A program made the translations under genes and the position numbers. Source: Spirosomataceae bacterium TFI 002 (GTDB taxonomy: Bacteria > Bacteroidota > Bacteroidia > Cytophagales > Spirosomataceae). Taken from it: a stretch of 64,000 bases of DNA. The notes beneath the pieces were generated by a model. It searched no databases. It was given only the letters and a program-made list of their open reading frames with translations, and had not been told where the DNA came from. The DNA is taken from assembly GCA_900230115.1 (NCBI GenBank), contig LT907983.1, positions 1,116,001 through 1,180,000 of the forward strand. Direction: 5' to 3'. Positions 18,266 through 27,432 of this stretch are shown in pieces. Each line of letters starts with the position of its first letter. The stretch's first letter is position 1.

Positions 18266-19386
18266 GCAAATTGAGCAACCACTTTTTTAATATGCTCATC
18301 ATCAAAAGCATTTTCTTGCCAAACCTCTAATTTCCTATTCATAAGTGGAATAAATACGGGCGGCAATGTTGCCATCAATATCATTAAAGGATATCCAAAA
18401 GGCAATTGCGGGCTTTCGTCAAAATGTCTCAATACCTGATATGGTCTTGCTGCGTAAGCATGATGATCAGAATGTCGCTGAAGATTAAAAAGCAATAGAT
18501 TGCTGTAAAAGTGATTTGCATTCCAGCTATGCAAAGGATTTACCTTTTCGTATTTATTTGGGGAAATTTCTCTACGAACAATACCATAATGCTCTACATA
18601 ATTCACGGCCTCTAAAAGCAGTATGGCAAGCACAGCTTGAGCACACAAAGCAAAAAGCACCAAAAGAGAAAATTTCCCTATTAGTAAACTACTCGCAGCG
18701 GTTATACTCAAAAACAGAACTATAGTTATTGCATGACCTTTAATAATCTGATTTTGAAGGGAGAGAAATTTATAACCATACTTTTCGGAAAGTTTACGTT
18801 CAATACTCCAAGCACTTTTAAAACTGCCAACAATGGACTGAACCCAAAAAGCATAAAGGGATTGATTCTTTTTTGATGTAGCTGGATCGCGAGGAGTTGC
18901 TACATGTACATGATGGCCTCTGTTATGCTCAACAATAAAATGTATATAAGCCACTGATATCAAGGCGGCCTTGGCGTGTAGTTGTGCAAGTCGGCTACTT
19001 CTATGTCCTAGCTCGTGAGCCACATTAATGATTGTACCAGCGTATACACCTTGACTCACTAAAAGTCCATATATTTCAAATGTTGTCAGTGTCTCCGTAG
19101 ATAGCACATAAGCTGTCCACAACAATAAAAAGTATTGAATATAAACATGAGAATAAACTAAGAAGTCAAAATATCGATCATTTACAAGCGTTTCAAATTT
19201 AGCCTTGAGTACGTTGTTTTTGTCTTTCCCTATCGCTAGATCGATAAGTGAAACAAAAAGATACGAATACATGGATGCAGCAAAAGTCCAGTGACCCGAA
19301 GGAAGGTAAAATGAAGCTAAAATGATAACTGGAATAGAATAAGAAAACAGGAATCCAAACCTCTTAAAAATGGACATGGAATACAT
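18262..19386 (-). CDS. alkB: AlkB-type integral-membrane di-iron alkane 1-monooxygenase
   Basis: Membrane hydroxylase for terminal oxidation of alkanes or related hydrocarbons. All histidine boxes of the AlkB family are present: HELGH (124-128), EHNRGHHVHVATPRDPA (153-169), the AlkB-type NYVEHYG (262-268), and LQRHSDHH (302-309). Six or so membrane helices surround them. Length 374 is normal. No rubredoxin or rubredoxin reductase gene is adjacent, so the electron donor is elsewhere. The start is ATG 19386; a second in-frame ATG at 19377 is equally possible. The real substrate in this lineage may be a medium-chain fatty compound rather than an alkane. It converges with nadB with a 4 bp overlap. 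Confidence 0.92.
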   Translation of the reverse strand: MYSMSIFKRFGFLFSYSIPVIILASFYLPSGHWTFAASMYSYLFVSLIDLAIGKDKNNVLKAKFETLVNDRYFDFLVYSHVYIQYFLLLWTAYVLSTETLTTFEIYGLLVSQGVYAGTIINVAHELGHRSSRLAQLHAKAALISVAYIHFIVEHNRGHHVHVATPRDPATSKKNQSLYAFWVQSIVGSFKSAWSIERKLSEKYGYKFLSLQNQIIKGHAITIVLFLSITAASSLLIGKFSLLVLFALCAQAVLAILLLEAVNYVEHYGIVRREISPNKYEKVNPLHSWNANHFYSNLLLFNLQRHSDHHAYAARPYQVLRHFDESPQLPFGYPLMILMATLPPVFIPLMNRKLEVWQENAFDDEHIKKVVAQFA

Positions 19387-19466
19387 TTTTTATGATATAG
19401 CAATTTACTATTTTTACTTCAAAGTCATTGGAGTAAAACAACATTAAAGTATTACCATAAAAAAAT

Positions 19467-20078
19467 ATGTCGGAATTTGGAGTTTACCTGGAACTAGGAT
19501 TTAAACACATTACAGACCTCTACGGATTTGATCATATTTTATTCATCATAGCATTATGCTCGACATATTTGATCAAAGATTGGAGGCAAGTACTAATCTT
19601 GGTCACTTCATTTACCATTGGACATAGTATTACCTTAGCACTTGCATCACTTAATATTGTACATGTAAATAGTGACTTGATCGAGTTTTTGATCCCAATT
19701 ACAATTATTCTTACAGCGATGTATAATCTCACCATCAAGTTCAAGAGAGATATATTTAAGACAGAAAGTGATAAAGTTTGGCCCAGATACCTGGTTGCAA
19801 TAGCTTTTGGACTGATTCATGGTCTTGGCTTTTCCAATTATTTAAGATCGTTGCTTGGTAAATCGAGTTCAATTTTCAGTCAATTACTCGCATTTAATAT
19901 TGGCTTAGAAGTTGGTCAAATACTGATAGTAATAGCATTACTTGCACTGTCGTTCATTGTGGTAGACCTAGGCAAAATAAACAGAAATAGATGGAATTGG
20001 GTTGTATCTGCCATCGTATTAGGAATGGCACTTATGCTCGCAATTGATAAATCAGGTGCAATATTTAATGTGGAATGA
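19467..20078 (+). CDS. HupE/UreJ-family membrane protein
   Basis: A 203-residue membrane protein with about six helices. It carries the HupE/UreJ_2 pattern: GFKHITDLYGFDHILFI near the N terminus, TSFTIGHSITL, and FGLIHGLGFSNYL. His and Asp residues in these helices are proposed to handle nickel or other divalent metal in relatives. No urease or hydrogenase genes are nearby, so the substrate is unknown. Bacteroidota carry many such stand-alone copies. It is divergent from alkB (80 bp apart) and 38 bp upstream of a single-domain receiver gene. Confidence 0.8.
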   Translation: MSEFGVYLELGFKHITDLYGFDHILFIIALCSTYLIKDWRQVLILVTSFTIGHSITLALASLNIVHVNSDLIEFLIPITIILTAMYNLTIKFKRDIFKTESDKVWPRYLVAIAFGLIHGLGFSNYLRSLLGKSSSIFSQLLAFNIGLEVGQILIVIALLALSFIVVDLGKINRNRWNWVVSAIVLGMALMLAIDKSGAIFNVE

Positions 20079-20116
20079 TTTTTTAACACTGCTATGTAAT
20101 AAAACAAATCACAACA

Positions 20117-20464
20117 ATGAATATTTTAATAATTGACGACGAAAAGGACCTTTGCCAACTATTGAGCGGCATGCTCACCAGGCAGGGACATACCGTTGAT
20201 TATTCACTTATGATTGGGGATGGCATGAATAAACTTGCCGATGAGGTTTTCGATTGCGTTTTCCTCGACAATAACCTTCCAGATGGTTTTGGATTAAACT
20301 ACATTCAAAAAATACTTCTCCATAACTCTGAATGTAGAATTATTTTTATGTCAGCAATGGCAAATTTAAAGACCGAAAGTGAAGCCCTCGGTGCCTATTA
20401 TTTTATGGAAAAGCCCATCACTTTCAAGGTTATAGATAACCTAATGACACAAAATTCTTTGTAA
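20117..20464 (+). CDS. Single-domain response regulator (CheY-like receiver)
   Basis: A 115-residue receiver with no output domain. Acidic pocket residues are D7 and D8, the phosphoacceptor is D51 (VFLDNNLPDG), and the conserved lysine is K99 (FMEKPI). Its stop abuts, base to base, the stop of the convergent PAS kinase gene, so it may be a partner of that kinase or of the CHASE3 kinase further on. It follows the HupE/UreJ-like gene by 38 bp on the same strand. Target unknown. Confidence 0.88.
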   Translation: MNILIIDDEKDLCQLLSGMLTRQGHTVDYSLMIGDGMNKLADEVFDCVFLDNNLPDGFGLNYIQKILLHNSECRIIFMSAMANLKTESEALGAYYFMEKPITFKVIDNLMTQNSL

Positions 20465-21358
20465 TTAGCTTACAGGAATTACCACTTCAATTTTACTTCC
20501 TTCATCTGTAGGCAAAAGCTTCATATTCCCATCAAGTACTTTTAGAATTTTAGAAGCAATAGCGAGCCCCATTCCTGAACCGGGAAACTCTGAACGACCA
20601 TTAAGTCGAACAAAAGGCTTTCGAGCTTCTGCAAAATCATCCACGTTCATTCCAATCCCATTGTCATGTAGGGTAATTACCACTTTAGATTTATTAAAAT
20701 CAACATTAATTTCTGCTTTTGGCAAGACTTCAGCTTCTTTTTTAAACTTCATCGCATTGTCAAGAAGTACGTCTAGCAACTGTACAATGAGTTGCAACTC
20801 ACCCTCAAACTTTTTGTCATTTGTTGACTTTAACACTAAGTCAATACCTTTTTCGCTTGCCTGTTCTTTTATTATTTTACTTAAATCAACGTCCTCTTTT
20901 TCGCCTTTCAATTTAATTCTTGAAAGTAAAAGAAGTTCAGATAGCATCTGTTGCATCCTTTCGGAAGATGCCAACATTCTGTCCAAGTACATTTTGGGCC
21001 TCGCAGCTAAATCGTTATACAATTCAGCTTTTAACCGATCACCAAAGTTGGCAATTTTTCGGGCGGGCTCTCGCAGGTCATGAGAGGCTATTCTCACAAA
21101 GTCATCGAACTCCTTATTTAATTCACTCTCTGTGGTTACATCCTTAAGATGAAGTACAATGAGACCATTCGAAGGCCTTTTATCAATTGAAAATATCCTA
21201 TCGCTAATATTAAGCTGCACTACATCAAGTTGTTCATATTGCTCGAAACCCAAAGAAATTGCAGCACTATTCCGAAAAACAAGTTTTTGCTTTTCAGGAT
21301 CAACGACTAAAACAGGGTCTTGTAATGCGTTTAAAATATCAAATTCATTGGAGATCAT
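20465..21358 (-). CDS. Soluble PAS histidine kinase, third gene of the rpoN operon
   Basis: A 297-residue cytoplasmic kinase without membrane segments. A divergent PAS-like fold fills residues 1-72 (ILNALQDPVLVVDPEKQKLV). HisKA has H93 in IASHDLREPARKI. HATPase_c has DNAMKFKKEA, LHDNGIGMN and SGMGLAIASKIL. Its start codon overlaps by 4 bp the stop of the NtrC-type regulator gene, and that gene overlaps rpoN by 4 bp, so all three are translated from one mRNA. The kinase is therefore the likely input to the sigma-54 activator. Its stop abuts the convergent receiver gene. Confidence 0.92.
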   Translation of the reverse strand: MISNEFDILNALQDPVLVVDPEKQKLVFRNSAAISLGFEQYEQLDVVQLNISDRIFSIDKRPSNGLIVLHLKDVTTESELNKEFDDFVRIASHDLREPARKIANFGDRLKAELYNDLAARPKMYLDRMLASSERMQQMLSELLLLSRIKLKGEKEDVDLSKIIKEQASEKGIDLVLKSTNDKKFEGELQLIVQLLDVLLDNAMKFKKEAEVLPKAEINVDFNKSKVVITLHDNGIGMNVDDFAEARKPFVRLNGRSEFPGSGMGLAIASKILKVLDGNMKLLPTDEGSKIEVVIPVS

Positions 21359-22740
21359 AAGTCCAATTTTTTCATTTTGTTGTAAAGCGTTTTGCGGTCT
21401 ATTTTAAGAATAGTTGCTGCTTTACTTTTATTATAATTTACTTTTTTGAGTACGTTCATAATCAAATCATACTCCGCTTCATAAGCAGCAGTACGAAGAT
21501 CATCAGTTTGTATACTAGGTGCAAAACCTTGCTCAGTTACTGGTGCTGGCTTGTCTACGAATAATAATTTCCTGTGATTTACTATTTCAAATGGCAATGC
21601 CGCCGGTTCAATATAATCGCCTTCGCTTAGCAGCGAAGCTCTCTTAATTACGTTACTCAATTCTCTCAAGTTACCATGCCATGGATAATGCAAGAAATGC
21701 TCTTTTACCTCCTCACTAAATCCCTTGATATCTTTTTGAAGGTCTTCGTTTGTTTGATCCAAAAAGAACTGTGCAAAGTCCATGATATCACCTTTTCGCT
21801 CTCGCAACGGTGGAACATCGATACTGAATTCATTAAACCTATAATAAAGATCCTCGCGGAACTTCCCTTTTGCAATTGCCTCAGGGAGCTTTTCATTACT
21901 GGCAACGATAATTCGCACATCGGTTTGAATTTCCTTATTACCTCCTATTCGTTTTACTTTCTTTTCTTGCACCACTCTTAACAGCGATACCTGAACTTCG
22001 TAAGAAAGATTAGCGACCTCATCCAAAAATAAAGTACCACCATCTGCTAGTTCAAAATGTCCAATTTTCTGATTGATAGCACCTGTAAACGAGCCTTTCT
22101 CATGACCAAAAAGCTCACTCCCTGCCAGATCTTTAGAAATTGCTCCACAGTCCATAGCTACAAAAGGCATATCCTTTCGCTTGCTCATTTTGTGTATTTC
22201 TTTCGCAATTGCCTCTTTCCCAGCACCGCTTTCGCCGTATATGATTACACTAAAATTGGTAGGTGCAACAAGCTTTAGTTGCTTCATCAGATTTTTGGAA
22301 GCAGGACTTTTCCCAAACTCATACTTGGGCTGTTTTTTATTTTTAGGAGCAGAATTAACCTTAATAACCTTTTGTTCTTGCGACAATGCTTTTTTAATTG
22401 TCAAAAGGATTTCGTCGGGAAAAAGTGGCTTTGTGATATAATCATACGCACCCAATTTCATTACATTGATCGCTACCTTAATGTCCGAATAGCCAGTAAT
22501 AATAATCACCGGCAGGCTAGGATTATACTCTTTAGCTTTTTGCAAAAGATCACTTCCCGAGATATCACCAAGTTTAAAATCTGTAAGTAGCAAATCTGGC
22601 TCAAAATCATGAATAAGCTTTAATCCACTCATGCCGCTTTCCGCTGTTTTCACTTCAAATCCATTCCTACGTAGGAAACGGTCCATCAATAGGCAAATAT
22701 CCCTATCATCGTCAATTACAACTATTTTTTTATTTGTCAT
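21355..22740 (-). CDS. NtrC-family sigma-54-dependent response regulator
   Basis: A 461-residue enhancer-binding protein. The receiver domain (1-120) has D54 (LLLTDFKLGD) and K104 (ITKPLFP). The AAA+ domain (about 145-380) carries Walker A GESGAGKE (169-176), the sigma-54 contact loop ELFGHEKGSFTGA with GSFTGA in place of GAFTGA (216-221), and GGTLFLDEV as Walker B. The C-terminal Fis-type helix-turn-helix reads AATILKIDRKTLYNKMKKL. It sits between rpoN (4 bp overlap) and the PAS kinase gene (4 bp overlap), forming a self-contained sigma-54 regulatory unit. Target genes are not evident here: I saw no convincing -24/-12 promoter. Confidence 0.95.
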   Translation of the reverse strand: MTNKKIVVIDDDRDICLLMDRFLRRNGFEVKTAESGMSGLKLIHDFEPDLLLTDFKLGDISGSDLLQKAKEYNPSLPVIIITGYSDIKVAINVMKLGAYDYITKPLFPDEILLTIKKALSQEQKVIKVNSAPKNKKQPKYEFGKSPASKNLMKQLKLVAPTNFSVIIYGESGAGKEAIAKEIHKMSKRKDMPFVAMDCGAISKDLAGSELFGHEKGSFTGAINQKIGHFELADGGTLFLDEVANLSYEVQVSLLRVVQEKKVKRIGGNKEIQTDVRIIVASNEKLPEAIAKGKFREDLYYRFNEFSIDVPPLRERKGDIMDFAQFFLDQTNEDLQKDIKGFSEEVKEHFLHYPWHGNLRELSNVIKRASLLSEGDYIEPAALPFEIVNHRKLLFVDKPAPVTEQGFAPSIQTDDLRTAAYEAEYDLIMNVLKKVNYNKSKAATILKIDRKTLYNKMKKLDL

Positions 22741-24062
22741 TGGCCTAGTGTTCTTCTAAGTTTTGATGAGCTAATGCTTAGGTTTTCTCTGTACTTTGTT
22801 ATGGTTCTTCTTGTTAATTGTATTCCACTTTTGGAGAGCTCATAACTTATTTGCTTATCTGTAAGTGGTTCTATTTTGTTCTCATTATTAATCAGAACTT
22901 CAACCTTATTTTGAACCTCTTTATTGCTTACGATTTCTCCATTAGTTGTAATAATTGATTCGGAGAATAAGTTTTTGAGACATATTGTACCAAAAGGAGT
23001 ATCTAAATACTTGTTGCTCGTAACTCTTGATATCGTAGATATTGTAAGGTCAACTCTCTCCGCAATGTCCTTTAAAATCATGGGCTTAAGCTCTTGATAA
23101 TCACCTCCACTTTTAAAAAATGCCTCTTGTCGACCAATAATCTCCTTTAGCACTACACTCATAGTTTCCTCTCTTTGCTGCAATGCTTCAACAATCCAAT
23201 TAGCCGAAAAAAGCTTGCTTTTCAAAAACTTACGTGCTCCCGATTCTTTGCTTTTGCCTAAGCTACTAAGGTAACTCTTATCAACTATATATTTCCCGGC
23301 AGATTTTTTAACCAAGCTTCCGATAATATTATCACCTTCAATTTCAATCTTATATTCTGGAAATATCTTATTGGTTTCTGTTTGGTCTATATGTGCATAT
23401 CCATAAGCAGGGTAAGGGTTGAGTTTTGAGATAAAGCAAAGCTCCTCTTTTAATTCCCCTATGGTAATGCCAAGACTTTGCGAAATGGCCTCATAGTTTT
23501 TTGCCCCTACATCCTCTATATGTTTTACGATTATAGATTTTGCAAGTGGATAATTATCGAGCTGCAATGAAAGATACTCTGTAATATCTCTTGCCCCTAT
23601 TCCTTTAGGCTCTAGCCTCGAAAGCTTAAGCAAAACTCCATTTACCTCCTCTTCCTCAATGAACTTATTACAATTGAATCCAAAATCTTCAGCTATTTCC
23701 TCTGAACTATGCTTTAAAAAACCTTTTTCATCAAGAGATGAAACGATAAAACGAGCAATTGCCAACTCATTTTCGTTTAAAAATAAGTAACTCAACTGCT
23801 CCAATAAGTAGTCTTGAAAACTAGTCTCTCTAGACTGATTTTCAAGCCAATTATTTTGTTCTGCGATATTACTGCTACAGTTTAGAGTGTAGCTTTTTTC
23901 GGTGGATTTAGCCTCTTGCAGGAAAGGGTTTTCGACAGTTTCATTTGCCAAGTATGCGTCCAACTCATATTCTCCCAATTGTAGCAAATTCAAGAATTGG
24001 ACTTGCTGAGGGTTTATTTTTAGAGTTTGCTTTTGTGATGTTACCTGTTGGTATTCTAGCAT
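22737..24062 (-). CDS. rpoN: RNA polymerase sigma-54 factor
   Basis: Sigma-54, 441 residues from ATG 24062. An in-frame ATG at 24137 would add 25 residues unlike the family; the typical region I begins MLEYQQVTSQKQTLKINPQQ, so I start there. Region I (glutamine and leucine rich) is followed by the core-binding domain (about 90-270), then the DNA-binding region. The RpoN box reads TRRTITKYRENL near the C terminus (ARRTVAKYRE in the consensus), and the HTH segment includes ISTISRVTSNKYLDTPFG. Length is normal for Bacteroidota RpoN. It is the first gene of the rpoN-ntrC-kinase operon, overlapping the next gene by 4 bp. It is divergent from the CHASE3 kinase gene. Confidence 0.94.
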   Translation of the reverse strand: MLEYQQVTSQKQTLKINPQQVQFLNLLQLGEYELDAYLANETVENPFLQEAKSTEKSYTLNCSSNIAEQNNWLENQSRETSFQDYLLEQLSYLFLNENELAIARFIVSSLDEKGFLKHSSEEIAEDFGFNCNKFIEEEEVNGVLLKLSRLEPKGIGARDITEYLSLQLDNYPLAKSIIVKHIEDVGAKNYEAISQSLGITIGELKEELCFISKLNPYPAYGYAHIDQTETNKIFPEYKIEIEGDNIIGSLVKKSAGKYIVDKSYLSSLGKSKESGARKFLKSKLFSANWIVEALQQREETMSVVLKEIIGRQEAFFKSGGDYQELKPMILKDIAERVDLTISTISRVTSNKYLDTPFGTICLKNLFSESIITTNGEIVSNKEVQNKVEVLINNENKIEPLTDKQISYELSKSGIQLTRRTITKYRENLSISSSKLRRTLGQ

Positions 24063-24278
24063 GACGGCAAAGGTTTTTATATTTGTGGTAAGACAAATAT
24101 TCAACCACATTAATGGCCTTTTTAAGCATTTTGCCATTAAATAGGCTTAAACGTCTTTATATAAGTCGATTAAAACTAAATCATTTTAAAATTTATAGAT
24201 GATTTCGAAAAAGGCTTACCAAAATTAACAAAATAGTGTAGATAATATTCTACATCTTGGGCATAATTAACTACTTAA

Positions 24279-25667
24279 ATGAAATTAAGCAAAAGGCTAA
24301 CTAATGGTATTTTCGGTTTTGCTATAAGTGTTTTATTACTCCTTATTGTTATTACCTACCAACGTGTCTCCACATTTCAAGATTATGCAAATTTTGTAAG
24401 CCATTCGCTTGCTGTGCAAAACGATATACTAGCCATGAGGTCAAGTTATCGCTCTCTTATTGCCAACCAAAGAAGCTTTCTATTGACTAAAGAAAAGCAG
24501 TATTTTGAGGATTTTCAAGAAGAAAAAGACTCATTAAGACATACTGTAGATCATTTTGCAAAACTAACCGCTTCCAACAAAATCCATCAAAACTACCTCA
24601 AGCGTTTAGAGAAAAATGTAAACACTAGAATTCAGAGCCTGTTGGTGGAAGTTATCAATGATAGTTCGTCTGCTAAATATAAATATTCACAAACCGAACT
24701 CATTGCTCGAAATCATCAACTCAATCTTGATTTTTCTGTAACTGTAAATGCTTTGTACGACTACGAAAGAAAGCTAATGAATCAGCAGCTTGAGCTCAAG
24801 CAAGCACAGGAAAAATTAACTCCGATCCTAATGCTTTTCACTGCTCTAATTGCCATTAGTTTTATAGGATACTCATTTTATCTTATAAGCCGAGAACTAC
24901 GGCGAAGGCAAGAAACTGAAGCTTTACTACAAGAAAACATAGACGACCTCAATAGATCAAATCAAGAACTGGAACAATATGCTTATGTGGCTTCACATGA
25001 CTTACAAGAACCACTGAGAAAGATCAGGACATTCAGTGATAAGCTGCTGAGGTCTTATGCCGATATTTTACCTCCCGAAGGAAAAGATATCTTAACAAGG
25101 ATTGACAAATCATCGTCGAAAATGACACTTTTAATCAATGACCTCTTAAGTCTATCTCGATTACTATCAGACACTGGAAATTTTGAAAATATTGACTTAA
25201 ACGAAATTCTTAATGAAGAACTAGAAAACCTTTCGGAACAAATCGATAACGAGAATATTAAAATAGAAGCTGCCACACTACCTACCATTAGTGGATCTGA
25301 GGGACAAATAAGGCAACTTTTCAATAACCTTCTTAGCAATGCCTTCAAATTTAAAAGAGAAGATGTACCAGTTAATATTGTAATAAACTACAGCGTGGTT
25401 AAAAAATGGGAAGAGGAAATGGAGTACGCATACCACCAAATTACGGTTAGAGATAACGGAATGGGCTTCGATAATAGATATAAAGAGAAAATGTTTACGA
25501 TATTTGGGCGACTTACTAATACACAGCATGTGTCTGGTACAGGAATAGGTCTTTCTATTTGTAACAGAATTATGCAGAATCACCATGGTTATTTAGAAGC
25601 TGATGGTGTTGTGGATCAAGGAGCCACCTTTACCTTATTGTTCCCATTTACTCTCAATGAAATCTAA
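24279..25667 (+). CDS. CHASE3-type membrane sensor histidine kinase
   Basis: A 462-residue kinase. TM1 lies at about 11-28 and TM2 at about 181-203. Between them is a helical extracytoplasmic domain of the CHASE3 type (SSYRSLIANQRSFLLT). HisKA has H240 in YVASHDLQEPLRKIRTFSDKL, a motif shared with phytochrome-type kinases. HATPase_c motifs are NLLSNAFKF, VRDNGMGFD and SGTGIGLSICNRIM. The stop overlaps by 11 bp the start of the adjacent receiver gene, so the pair is translationally coupled. The signal sensed is unknown. Confidence 0.93.
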   Translation: MKLSKRLTNGIFGFAISVLLLLIVITYQRVSTFQDYANFVSHSLAVQNDILAMRSSYRSLIANQRSFLLTKEKQYFEDFQEEKDSLRHTVDHFAKLTASNKIHQNYLKRLEKNVNTRIQSLLVEVINDSSSAKYKYSQTELIARNHQLNLDFSVTVNALYDYERKLMNQQLELKQAQEKLTPILMLFTALIAISFIGYSFYLISRELRRRQETEALLQENIDDLNRSNQELEQYAYVASHDLQEPLRKIRTFSDKLLRSYADILPPEGKDILTRIDKSSSKMTLLINDLLSLSRLLSDTGNFENIDLNEILNEELENLSEQIDNENIKIEAATLPTISGSEGQIRQLFNNLLSNAFKFKREDVPVNIVINYSVVKKWEEEMEYAYHQITVRDNGMGFDNRYKEKMFTIFGRLTNTQHVSGTGIGLSICNRIMQNHHGYLEADGVVDQGATFTLLFPFTLNEI

Positions 25668-26088
25668 AAAATATATAATAATTGCTGATGATGATGAAGA
25701 CGATCAATTATTGATGCGATCGGCTTTTGAGGAAATTAATTATAAAGGAGAACTTGTTTTCGTTTCTGACGGTCTTGAGTTGAAATCTCATGTTATTAGT
25801 GCATCTGAGAAAGGCACTTTTCCGCATTTGGTAATGATGGACCTTAATATGCCTAAGAAAAATGGCAGAGAGATTTTAGCTGAATTTGCCGAAAATGATA
25901 AGTTAAAAAACCTCCCAGTTATTATACTTAGTACCTCCCAAGCTCCTTTCGATATTAATTCATCTTACCTAGCAGGAGCAAGCTCGTACTTAATAAAACC
26001 AAGTACATATAATGATTTAGTGAAAATGGTGCAAAGCATTGTTGACTTTTGGATGAATCAAAATCGTCCATTTGACCCTAACAATTAA
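25657..26088 (+). CDS. Single-domain response regulator (Rcp1-like)
   Basis: A 143-residue receiver coupled to the CHASE3 kinase. Acidic cluster DDDEDD at 11-16, phosphoacceptor D62 (VMMDLNMPKKNGRE), and conserved lysine in LIKPSTY. The longest open frame starts upstream at 25603 inside the kinase gene, but the family N terminus MKSKKYIIIADDDEDDQ begins at the ATG at 25657, which I use. The extra insertion between strands is typical of phytochrome-partner receivers (Rcp1 type). It has no output domain. It overlaps the kinase by 11 bp. Confidence 0.92.
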   Translation: MKSKKYIIIADDDEDDQLLMRSAFEEINYKGELVFVSDGLELKSHVISASEKGTFPHLVMMDLNMPKKNGREILAEFAENDKLKNLPVIILSTSQAPFDINSSYLAGASSYLIKPSTYNDLVKMVQSIVDFWMNQNRPFDPNN

Positions 26089-26165
26089 AACAGAAGGTTA
26101 CCACATATCCTATGTATCTATAGTTACTTCATCGGCTTGAGCAAATCAAAATTTTCACATTGAGC

Positions 26166-26194
26166 AAAAAGAAAGACTCATCGAAATCGATGAG
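26166..26194 (-). terminator. Terminator of the coiled-coil membrane protein gene
   Basis: On the minus strand: CTCATCG, loop ATTT, CGATGAG, then TCTTTCTTTTTG. It is about 28 bp past the stop of the gene at 26223-27173. Confidence 0.8.
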
Positions 26195-26222
26195 CCTATT
26201 CTTAGGGTTATTTATTAGTATT

Positions 26223-27173
26223 TTATAAGAATGAATCACGAAGCTTGAAATCTACAGTTCCTAAATAATCGTCTTTAGAATAAACTTTTCCTGTATATCC
26301 ACCTGGTTTCATTTTCTCATCCACTTTTACCTTAAATACTACAAGCTGTGGATTTTTTGAATAATCTATAGTTTGTTTTGCGTGTACTTGAATTGGAATT
26401 GACTTTTCTGGTGAAACTACGCTTACCTCATCTATCCAATTTTTCAAAGGATTAATCTGCTCGTCAAAAAGACTCAAGTAAATTGTTTCTGTTCCTTTTT
26501 TCTGCATTAAATCATAAGCTGGCATTAAAAAAGAAACTTGAATGTATTCCGCTTTCTTAGCCTTTGCGGTCAATTTATTATTAGAAGCTAAAACTTCAAC
26601 TTTGAAATTATCACCCGGAGCATCAAATACTAACTTTGCATGTCTCTTATTCAAATCTTTAAAGTCGGCTTCCAACTTACTATAATCTGCTTTCCATTGA
26701 GTTACCTCATTTTGCAACTGAGCTACATTCTCTTCCAATCCTGGGATTTTCTCTAATTCTCGCTCCATGGCAGCTTTAAGGTCATTTAATTCACTCAGCT
26801 TGGTATTTAGCATCGCAATTTCGTTGTCTTTAATTAATTGTAGCTCATCCAGTTCCTTACGTTGTTTAGACTTAAATGAATAAGAAGCTCTTTTATTGGC
26901 AGTCAGCTTCTCATTAGCCTTTGCAAGCTCTTCGGCAGTTTTGGCACTTTCTCGCATCTCGGTTTCTAACCTTGCGGATAGAGTTTCAATTTCTGACTGT
27001 AGTGAGTTTTTCATGACCGCTAGCGAATCTGCTTTAGCTTTCATTTCTATCTCAGCAAGCCTAGATGCATCTGCGTTATTATTTTGAACAACTCCAATTG
27101 TTACTGCAGCTGCCAATCCAATTCCTAGTATCCACGAAATAAGGGTTGCACTACTCGATTTTGTATTTTCCAT
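26223..27173 (-). CDS. Membrane-anchored coiled-coil protein with beta C-terminal domain
   Basis: A 316-residue protein of no recognised family. One membrane segment spans about 11-28 (ISWILGIGLAAAVTIGVV). Residues about 36-180 form a long charged coiled coil (heptad-like stretches such as LQSEIETLSARLETEM). A C-terminal beta-rich domain of about 130 residues follows (IQVSFLMPAYDLMQKKGTET, VVFKVKVDEKMKPGGY). The topology suggests a periplasmic or cytoplasmic-face rod linking the inner membrane to a partner. Upstream are CCCA/TGGG inverted repeats that could be an operator. It stands alone with its own terminator. Confidence 0.75.
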   Translation of the reverse strand: MENTKSSSATLISWILGIGLAAAVTIGVVQNNNADASRLAEIEMKAKADSLAVMKNSLQSEIETLSARLETEMRESAKTAEELAKANEKLTANKRASYSFKSKQRKELDELQLIKDNEIAMLNTKLSELNDLKAAMERELEKIPGLEENVAQLQNEVTQWKADYSKLEADFKDLNKRHAKLVFDAPGDNFKVEVLASNNKLTAKAKKAEYIQVSFLMPAYDLMQKKGTETIYLSLFDEQINPLKNWIDEVSVVSPEKSIPIQVHAKQTIDYSKNPQLVVFKVKVDEKMKPGGYTGKVYSKDDYLGTVDFKLRDSFL

Positions 27174-27244
27174 CTCGATTTATTGTTTTGGTTTCGATAA
27201 AGGAGTAAAAAAAACAATACCATAGAAATATAGCTTGCAATCGA

Positions 27245-27278
27245 ACCCAAAGTGGGTATCCCATTTCCCAATTATGGG
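27245..27278. promoter_or_regulatory. Cluster of CCCA/TGGG inverted repeats
   Basis: ACCCA-AAG-TGGGT (27245-27257) is followed at once by CCCAT, 9 bp, ATGGG (27260-27278). They lie about 75-105 bp upstream of the coiled-coil gene start. Two adjacent GC-armed repeats in AT-rich intergenic DNA suggest a regulator site, not proven. Confidence 0.35.
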
Positions 27279-27432
27279 CAAAACCGAAATTATCTTTAAT
27301 GGCCACTCCAAAAGCTGAGAAATCGCATTGAGATCAGCAAGTGGGGAAATATATCCGCAAATTCCTCAATCAACTTACCCATATACGCCTTTTTGATGAA
27401 GGTATAATCTTTTTATTACAGACATAAATCAA

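Noticed and set aside
24062-24137. Upstream ATG of rpoN adding 25 residues
   Set aside because: The extension is unlike the family, and the usual region I begins at the ATG at 24062.
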